A DNA stretch of 64,000 nucleotides from Alphaproteobacteria bacterium. GTDB taxonomy: Bacteria; Pseudomonadota; Alphaproteobacteria; Geminicoccales; Geminicoccaceae. A model generated the notes under the pieces. The model was not told the origin of the DNA and did not search any database. It was given only the letters and a program-made list of their open reading frames with translations. Position numbers and translations under genes: made by a program. Where the stretch lies: assembly GCA_026982705.1 (NCBI GenBank), contig JALSGP010000012.1, forward strand, positions 124,001-188,000, written 5' to 3'. Shown here piece by piece: positions 58,875 to 64,000 of the stretch (position 1 is the stretch's first letter; the number at the start of each line of letters is the position of its first letter).

Positions 58875-59697
58875 GGGCGCGGCGGCGCTTCTCGGCATAG
58901 AGCCCGGCATCGGCCCGGCGCACCAGCTCGCCGAGCTCGCGGCCGTGGTCGGGGAAGAGGGCGGTGCCGCAGCTCGCCCCCACCCGTATCACGCGGCCGT
59001 CGATCTCCACCGGCGCCTCCACCAGCCGCCGCACCTTGGCCGCCACCACGGCGAGGCGGTCGGCCGTGTCCACCTCCTCCACCACCACGGCGAACTCGTC
59101 GCCGCCGAGGCGGGCCACCGTGTCGGAGCGGCGCAGGCCGCGCCGCAGGCGGGCGGCCACCGTCTCCAGCACCAGGTCGCCGAGATCGTGACCGAAGCGG
59201 TCGTTGACCGCCTTGAAACCGTCCAGGTCCACCAGCACCAGCCCGCCGGCGCGGCCACGGCGTTCGGCCCGGGCCACGGCATCCCGCAGCTTCTCTTCCA
59301 GCAGCCAGCGATTGGCGAGCCCGGTGAGGGCGTCGTGGGTGGCGCGGTGCACCAGCCGCCGCCAGTCGGACCGCGCCCGGCGCAGTCCCTCCAGCGCCGA
59401 CCGCAAGGTGCGCGCGCAGGCCCGGGTGGGATCGAGGGGACCGCCGGCCGCCACCGGCCAGATCACCGCCCCCGGTGCCAGCGCCTGCAAGCGCAAGAGG
59501 GTGGCGAGCCCCCGTCCCCGGACGCCCAGGTCCAGCACCATCAGATCCACCGGCCCATCGGCGAGGCGGGCGAGGGCGGCGTCCTCGTCGGCCACGCGCA
59601 GGAGTTCGAGCGCACCGCCGGCGAGCCGGCACAGGCGGTGCTCCAGTCCCGCGAGGGCCCGGGTTGCGGGGCCGATCACCAGAACCGTGAGGTGCAC
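58861..59697 (-). CDS. Diguanylate cyclase with degenerate receiver-like domain
   Basis: The 278-residue protein has an N-terminal receiver-like domain (about 1-105) and a C-terminal GGDEF domain. The active-site motif GGDEF is at 198-202, and the product-inhibition I-site RRSD lies five residues upstream at 189-192, so c-di-GMP synthesis with feedback control is expected. The receiver lacks the usual acidic pair after its first strand (VLVIGPATRA), although D56 in DLMVLDLG could match the phosphoacceptor. Its regulation by phosphorylation is doubtful. I chose the GTG at 59697, which has GGGAG 8 bases before it. Divergent from mnmG. Confidence 0.85.
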   Translation of the reverse strand: MHLTVLVIGPATRALAGLEHRLCRLAGGALELLRVADEDAALARLADGPVDLMVLDLGVRGRGLATLLRLQALAPGAVIWPVAAGGPLDPTRACARTLRSALEGLRRARSDWRRLVHRATHDALTGLANRWLLEEKLRDAVARAERRGRAGGLVLVDLDGFKAVNDRFGHDLGDLVLETVAARLRRGLRRSDTVARLGGDEFAVVVEEVDTADRLAVVAAKVRRLVEAPVEIDGRVIRVGASCGTALFPDHGRELGELVRRADAGLYAEKRRRALISA

Positions 59698-59778
59698 GCC
59701 GAAGCTCCCGCTCGTGACGCCCCGGACGCACACGGCGCCCGCATCCAGTGTGGGAGGGTGAACGGATCCGGCAACCAG

Positions 59779-59802
59779 GATCGTTTCGATATCGAGGCGA
59801 TC
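59779..59802. promoter_or_regulatory. Interrupted 24-bp palindrome in the diguanylate cyclase-mnmG gap
   Basis: The element reads GATCG-TTT-CGATATCG-AGG-CGATC. Eighteen of 24 positions obey two-fold symmetry. It is centred in the 169-base divergent gap and could be an operator for either side. I see no good sigma-70 promoter to place it against. Confidence 0.4.
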
Positions 59803-59866
59803 TTGCCGAAAATCCCCCTCACTCCGCATTGACGGTCGGGATCCGCGACGCACATCAGCCCTTGCC

Positions 59867-61714
59867 ATGCGCTTCGACGTGATCGTGGTGGGCGGCGGCC
59901 ACGCCGGCGTCGAGGCGGCCGCGGCGGCGGCGCGGATGGGTGCGCGCACGCTGCTGGTCACCCACCGGCTCGACACCATCGGCGCCATGTCCTGCAACCC
60001 GGCCATCGGCGGCCTCGGGCGCGGCCATCTCGTGCGCGAGGTGGACGCCCTCGACGGGCTGATGGCCCGGGCCATCGACGCCGCCGGCATCCAGTTCCGC
60101 ATCCTCAACCGCTCCCGGGGTCCCGCCGTCCAGGCACCGCGGGCCCAGGCCGACCGCCGCCGCTACGCCGCGGCGGTGCGGGCGCTGCTCGCGGCCCAGC
60201 CGGGGCTGGTGCTGCGGGAGGACGAGGTGGTGGCGCTGCGGATCCGGGACGGGCGCTGCGCCGGCGTGGTCACCGCCGGCGGCGGGGAGATCGCCGCCGG
60301 CGCCGTGGTGCTCACCACCGGCACCTTCCTGCGCGGCGTCGTCCATGTCGGCCGCGAGAGCCGACCGGCCGGCCGCATCGGCGAGAAGCCGGCGGTGGCG
60401 CTGGCCCGCTTCCTGGAGTCGCTGGGGCTGCGCCTGGGCCGCCTGAAGACCGGCACGCCGCCCCGCCTGGACGGCCGCACCATCGACCACGCCGGTCTCG
60501 AACGCCAGCCCGGCGACGAGCCGCCGCCGCCCTTCTCCTTCCTCACCGACCGCATCGACCGCCCCCAGCGCGACTGCTGGATCACCTGGACCACGCCCGA
60601 GGTCCACGAGCTGATCCGCGCCCACCTCCACGAATCGCCCATGTACGCGGGGCGCATCCGCGCGAGGGGCGTGCGCTACTGCCCCTCCATCGAGGACAAG
60701 GTGGTGCGCTTCGCCGACCGGCCGCGCCACCGCATCTTCCTGGAGCCGGAGGGGGAGGAGGACGTCACCGTCTATCCCAACGGCATCTCCACCTCGCTGC
60801 CGGCGGCGGTGCAACTGCGGATGCTGCGCGCCATCCCCGGCCTCGAGCGGGTGGCGGTGCTGCGCTTCGGCTATGCCGTGGAATACGACCACGTGGATCC
60901 GCGCGAGCTCGCCCCCACCCTGGAGCTCGCCCGCTGCCCCGGCCTGTTCCTGGCCGGTCAGATCAACGGCACCACCGGCTACGAGGAGGCGGCGGCGCAG
61001 GGGATCGTGGCCGGCATCAACGCGGCGCTGGTGGCGGGTGGCGGTGGACGCGAGTTCGTGCTGGATCGGGCCGAGGCCTACATCGGCGTCCTGATCGACG
61101 ATCTGGTGACACGCGGGGTGACGGAACCCTACCGCATGCTCACCTCGCGCGCCGAGTACCGGCTGGTGCTGCGCGCCGACAACGCCGATCTGCGCCTCAC
61201 CGAGAAGGGGGCGGCGGTGGGCGTGGTGGGCGCGGCGCGGCTCACCCGTCTGCGGGCGCGGCGGGCGCGTGTGGAGGCGCTGCGCCGTCGGCTGGAGGAA
61301 CTGCGGCTCACCCCGGAGGAGGCGCGGGCCCACGGCATCGAGGTGGTGCGCGACGGCCGCCGCCGCAGCGCCTTCGAACTGCTGCGCCAGCCCGGGGCGA
61401 GCCTCGCCCTCTTCCGGCGCATCTGGCCGGAACTCGCCGCCTTCGGCGAGGACGCGGCGACGGTGGTGGAGTGCGAGGGGCGCTATGCCGCCTATCTCGC
61501 CCGCCAGGAGGAGGAGATCCGCGCCTTCCGCCGCGAGGAGTCGCTGCGCCTGCCGCCGGACCTCGACTACGGGCGGCTGCCCGGCCTCTCCGCCGAGGTG
61601 CGGGCGGCGCTGGCCCGGGCCCGGCCCCGCACCCTGGGGGCCGCCGCCCGCATCCCCGGAGTGACGCCGGCGGCGCTGCTGCTGCTCTACCGCCATGCCC
61701 GCCGCGTCGCCTGA
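59867..61714 (+). CDS. mnmG: tRNA uridine-5-carboxymethylaminomethyl modification protein MnmG
   Basis: The FAD-binding partner of MnmE in wobble-uridine (xm5U34) modification. The FAD loop [10 protein letters not shown] is at 9-18, followed by [39 protein letters not shown] and the second conserved region [12 protein letters not shown]. The family signature [24 protein letters not shown] is complete. At 615 residues it is full length. It overlaps rsmG by 20 bases, the start of the mnmG-rsmG-parA-parB operon. MnmE, usually nearby, is not in front of it here. Confidence 0.96.
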   Translation: MRFDVIVVGGGHAGVEAAAAAARMGARTLLVTHRLDTIGAMSCNPAIGGLGRGHLVREVDALDGLMARAIDAAGIQFRILNRSRGPAVQAPRAQADRRRYAAAVRALLAAQPGLVLREDEVVALRIRDGRCAGVVTAGGGEIAAGAVVLTTGTFLRGVVHVGRESRPAGRIGEKPAVALARFLESLGLRLGRLKTGTPPRLDGRTIDHAGLERQPGDEPPPPFSFLTDRIDRPQRDCWITWTTPEVHELIRAHLHESPMYAGRIRARGVRYCPSIEDKVVRFADRPRHRIFLEPEGEEDVTVYPNGISTSLPAAVQLRMLRAIPGLERVAVLRFGYAVEYDHVDPRELAPTLELARCPGLFLAGQINGTTGYEEAAAQGIVAGINAALVAGGGGREFVLDRAEAYIGVLIDDLVTRGVTEPYRMLTSRAEYRLVLRADNADLRLTEKGAAVGVVGAARLTRLRARRARVEALRRRLEELRLTPEEARAHGIEVVRDGRRRSAFELLRQPGASLALFRRIWPELAAFGEDAATVVECEGRYAAYLARQEEEIRAFRREESLRLPPDLDYGRLPGLSAEVRAALARARPRTLGAAARIPGVTPAALLLLYRHARRVA

Positions 61715-62357
61715 GCCCGCCACCGGCCGGGCCCCGCTCACGCCGGAGGCGGTGGCGCGGCGGCTGGGGCTGGACGCCGGGACGATGGCCCGGCTCACCC
61801 GCCATCTGGCGCTGCTGGAGACCTGGCAGCGGCGCCTCAATCTGGTGGGACCGGAGACCCTGCGCGACCCCTGGCGGCGCCACGTGCTGGACTCGGCCCA
61901 GCTCCTCCGCCTGCTGCCGGAGGGGACGCGGGTGCTGGTGGATCTCGGCAGCGGCGCCGGCTTTCCCGGACTGGTGCTGGCCATCCTCGGCGTGGAGGAG
62001 GTCCATCTGGTGGAGGCCGACCGCCGCAAGGCGGCCTTCCTGCGGGAGGCGGCGCGGATCACCGGCTGCCCGCGGGTGGTGGTCCACACCCGCCGCATCG
62101 AGGAGACGACGCCGTTCGCGGCCGACGCGGTGACGGCGCGGGCGCTGGCGCCGCTCGACCGGCTTTTGGATCTCGCGGTCCCCTTCTTCGGACCGCGGAC
62201 CCGCGGGATCTTCCCCAAGGGCCGTCGTGCGGCGGCGGAATTGACCGAGGCGCGGCGGCGATGGAAGATGGAGGCGCGGCTGGAACCCAGCCTCAGTTCG
62301 CCCGAGGGCCGCATCGTCGTCGTCGAAGGGGTTTCCCGTGTCGAGCCCGTTGCGTGA
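61695..62357 (+). CDS. rsmG: 16S rRNA (guanine-527-N7)-methyltransferase RsmG
   Basis: RsmG (GidB) methylates G527 of 16S rRNA. The 220-residue protein has the SAM-binding motif [11 protein letters not shown] at about 82-92, then [15 protein letters not shown]. The motif [15 protein letters not shown] that follows is typical. The ATG at 61695 lies within the end of mnmG. It overlaps the parA start by 20 bases. Confidence 0.94.
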   Translation: MPAASPEPATGRAPLTPEAVARRLGLDAGTMARLTRHLALLETWQRRLNLVGPETLRDPWRRHVLDSAQLLRLLPEGTRVLVDLGSGAGFPGLVLAILGVEEVHLVEADRRKAAFLREAARITGCPRVVVHTRRIEETTPFAADAVTARALAPLDRLLDLAVPFFGPRTRGIFPKGRRAAAELTEARRRWKMEARLEPSLSSPEGRIVVVEGVSRVEPVA

Positions 62358-63141
62358 GATCCTCGCCCGCGGCCGCGTCTACGCCGTCGCCAACCAGAAG
62401 GGCGGCGTCGGCAAGACCACCACCGCCATCAATCTCGGCACGGCGCTGGCGGCGGTGGGCAAGCGCGTGCTGGTGATCGACATCGACCCCCAGGGCAACG
62501 CCTCCACCGGCCTCGGCATCGGCCCCGAGCGGCGCACGCTCACCACCTACGAGGTGCTGATGGGGGAGGTGGAGCTGGCGCGGGCGGTGATCGCCACCGA
62601 GGTGCCGGGGCTCGATCTGGTGCCGGCCACGGTGGATCTGTCGGCGGTGGAGGTGGAGCTGGCCGACGATCCGCGGCGGGCACGGCGGCTGCGGGAGGCG
62701 CTGCGCCGCTTCCGCGAGCCCTACGACTACATCTTCGTGGACTGTCCCCCCTCGCTGGGCGTGCTCACCCTCAACGCGCTGGTGGCGGCCCACGGCGTCA
62801 TCGTGCCGCTGCAGTGCGAGTTCTTCGCCCTCGAGGGACTGGGCCTGCTGCTGCGGACCATCGAGCGGGTGCGGCGCACCCACAACCCGCGGCTCGCCGT
62901 CCACGGCGTGGTGCTCACCATGTACGACCGCCGCAACAACCTCTCCGCCCAGGTGGCGGAGGACGTGCGGGCGTTCCTCGGGGATCGGGTGTTCCGAACC
63001 GTGATCCCGCGCAACGTGCGCATCTCCGAGGCGCCCTCCCACGGCAAGCCGGTGCTGCTCTACGACGTGCGCTGTGCCGGGGCGGAGGCCTACGCGCGCC
63101 TCGCCGGCGAGATGATCGCGCGCGAGAGGGACGCCGCCTGA
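62338..63141 (+). CDS. parA: Chromosome partitioning ATPase ParA
   Basis: The 267-residue Soj/ParA ATPase has the deviant Walker A KGGVGKTT at 21-28, DIDPQGNAS (Walker A'), and FVDCPPSLG. It drives movement of the ParB-parS complex along the nucleoid. The small N-terminal extension fits the chromosomal type rather than the larger plasmid ParA. The GTG at 62338 overlaps rsmG. Its stop overlaps the parB start (TGATG). I found no parS in the window. Confidence 0.95.
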   Translation: MSSPLREILARGRVYAVANQKGGVGKTTTAINLGTALAAVGKRVLVIDIDPQGNASTGLGIGPERRTLTTYEVLMGEVELARAVIATEVPGLDLVPATVDLSAVEVELADDPRRARRLREALRRFREPYDYIFVDCPPSLGVLTLNALVAAHGVIVPLQCEFFALEGLGLLLRTIERVRRTHNPRLAVHGVVLTMYDRRNNLSAQVAEDVRAFLGDRVFRTVIPRNVRISEAPSHGKPVLLYDVRCAGAEAYARLAGEMIARERDAA

Positions 63142-64000
63142 TGGCGCGCAGACGGGGACTCGGCATGGGCCTGTCGGCGCTCCTGGGCGAGGCGCCGGCG
63201 CGGGCGGTGGCCGGTGAGGAGGAGGGGCCGCGGCGGGTGCCGGTGGAGTATCTGGAGCCCTCGCCGCTGCAGCCGCGTCGCGACTTCCCGGAGGAGGAGC
63301 TGGAGGCGCTGGCGGAGAGCATCCGCGCCCACGGTCTGCTCCAGCCCATCCTGGTGCGGCCGGCACGGGGCCCGGGCGCCGCCTACGAGATCGTGGCCGG
63401 CGAGCGGCGCTGGCGGGCGGCCCAGCGGGCCGGGCTCGACGAGGTGCCGGTGGTGGTGCGGGAGATCGACGACCGCGGCGCCCTCGAGCTGGCACTGGTG
63501 GAGAATCTGCAGCGCGAGGATCTCGATCCGCTGGAGGAGGCGGAGGCCTACGCCCGGCTGATGCGGGAGTTCGGCCGCGGCCAGGAGGAGGTGGCGCGGG
63601 CGGTGGGCCGCAGCCGCAGCCACGTGGCCAACACCCTGCGTCTCCTGCAGTTGCCGGAGACGGTGCGGGCGATGGTGAAGCGGGGCGAGCTCACCGCGGG
63701 TCACGCGAGAGCAGTGCTGGCGGCGGCGGATCCCGTGGCCCTCGCGCGGGAAGTGATCGCGCGTGGGTTGAGCGTGCGCGAGACCGAGGCGCTGGTGCGC
63801 CGGCGGCGGGAGACTCCGGCGAGGCGAGGGAGGGATCCGGCGCCGGATCCAGATCTTGAGGTCGTTGCGCGGAAATTGAGCAAGATGTTGGGGTTGAGGG
63901 TGGAGATCCGCAGCGGCCGGCGGGGGGGACGGGTGGTCATCCGCTACACCACCCCGGCCCAGCTGGAGGCGGTGTGCCGCCGGCTGGCGGACATATCCAC
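63141..64000 (+). CDS. parB: Chromosome partitioning protein ParB (runs off the right edge)
   Basis: About 286 codons are present before the window ends, nearly the whole expected length. It starts RRGLGMGLSALLG, the usual ParA-interacting N terminus. It has QPRRDF, the CTP-binding GERRWRAAQ box near 91-99, and ENLQREDLDPLEEAEAY near 119-135. The helix-turn-helix reads EEVARAVGRSRSHVANTLRLLQLP. The C-terminal part resembles the dimerisation domain. This is the chromosomal ParB that binds parS and spreads as a CTP-dependent clamp. The true end is outside the window. Confidence 0.95.
   Translation, partial: MARRRGLGMGLSALLGEAPARAVAGEEEGPRRVPVEYLEPSPLQPRRDFPEEELEALAESIRAHGLLQPILVRPARGPGAAYEIVAGERRWRAAQRAGLDEVPVVVREIDDRGALELALVENLQREDLDPLEEAEAYARLMREFGRGQEEVARAVGRSRSHVANTLRLLQLPETVRAMVKRGELTAGHARAVLAAADPVALAREVIARGLSVRETEALVRRRRETPARRGRDPAPDPDLEVVARKLSKMLGLRVEIRSGRRGGRVVIRYTTPAQLEAVCRRLADIS

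Overview
The window reads as ordinary chromosome from a very GC-rich alphaproteobacterium, probably Rhodospirillales-like. The support is a PopZ homologue next to a TolC homologue, a Ros/MucR zinc-finger regulator, and the conserved order nfu-tsaB-rimI-(regulator)-miaB-phoH-ybeY-corC-lnt-xre. The order mnmG-rsmG-parA-parB at the right end points the same way. No species can be named from the sequence alone. I saw no rRNA, tRNA, CRISPR array, insertion sequence or integrase of a mobile element.

Layout. 1-6.4 kb: the tail of a polyamine-binding protein, an Alg8/Alg44-like c-di-GMP-controlled polysaccharide synthase pair, a beta-carbonic anhydrase, moaA, an orphan histidine kinase and a lipoprotein. 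6.4-17.1 kb: type I secretion parts (ABC exporter plus membrane fusion protein, and further on a TolC-like channel in an operon with popZ). These surround a metabolic block (rlmI, cysK, gpt, an M20 amidohydrolase). 17.3-27.5 kb: Fe-S, tRNA-modification, ribosome and lipoprotein maturation genes, a MucR regulator, lnt, an XRE regulator and pdxH. 27.5-36.8 kb: a frameshifted GT-C glycosyltransferase, a PRPP synthetase and gltDB. 36.8-37.8 kb: a small, lower-GC island with a winged-helix gene, a HicA-like toxin and a short HicB-like protein. 38-47.6 kb: a translationally coupled nine-gene surface-glycan cluster. It makes a CDP-6-deoxysugar (RfbF, RfbG, a cupin epimerase, a reductase), carries four glycosyltransferases, one of them fused to a P-loop kinase, and ends in a Wzx-type flippase. 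47.6-53 kb: a phosphoesterase and replication/recombination genes (xerC, priA, xthA). 52.6-57.7 kb: a partial cobalamin cluster (cbiB, cobQ, cobO, bluB) with an unknown exported protein inside it. 57.9-64 kb: a metallo-beta-lactamase-fold protein, a diguanylate cyclase, then mnmG-rsmG-parA-parB running off the right edge.

How the parts may fit together. Three things point to c-di-GMP- and surface-linked biology: the Alg8/Alg44 pair with an intact PilZ c-di-GMP motif, a GGDEF enzyme with an inhibitory site, and a type I secretion system of the LapB-like class. The two type I secretion operons share an exact 12-bp sequence upstream, which suggests joint control even though they lie about 6 kb apart. 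Genes are packed tightly, with many 4-bp start/stop overlaps and five tail-to-tail overlaps between convergent genes.

I found no clearly undescribed multi-gene system. The best candidates are the orphan Alg8/Alg44 synthase, the winged-helix/HicA/HicB island with its palindrome, and the glycosyltransferase-kinase fusion inside the CDP-sugar cluster.
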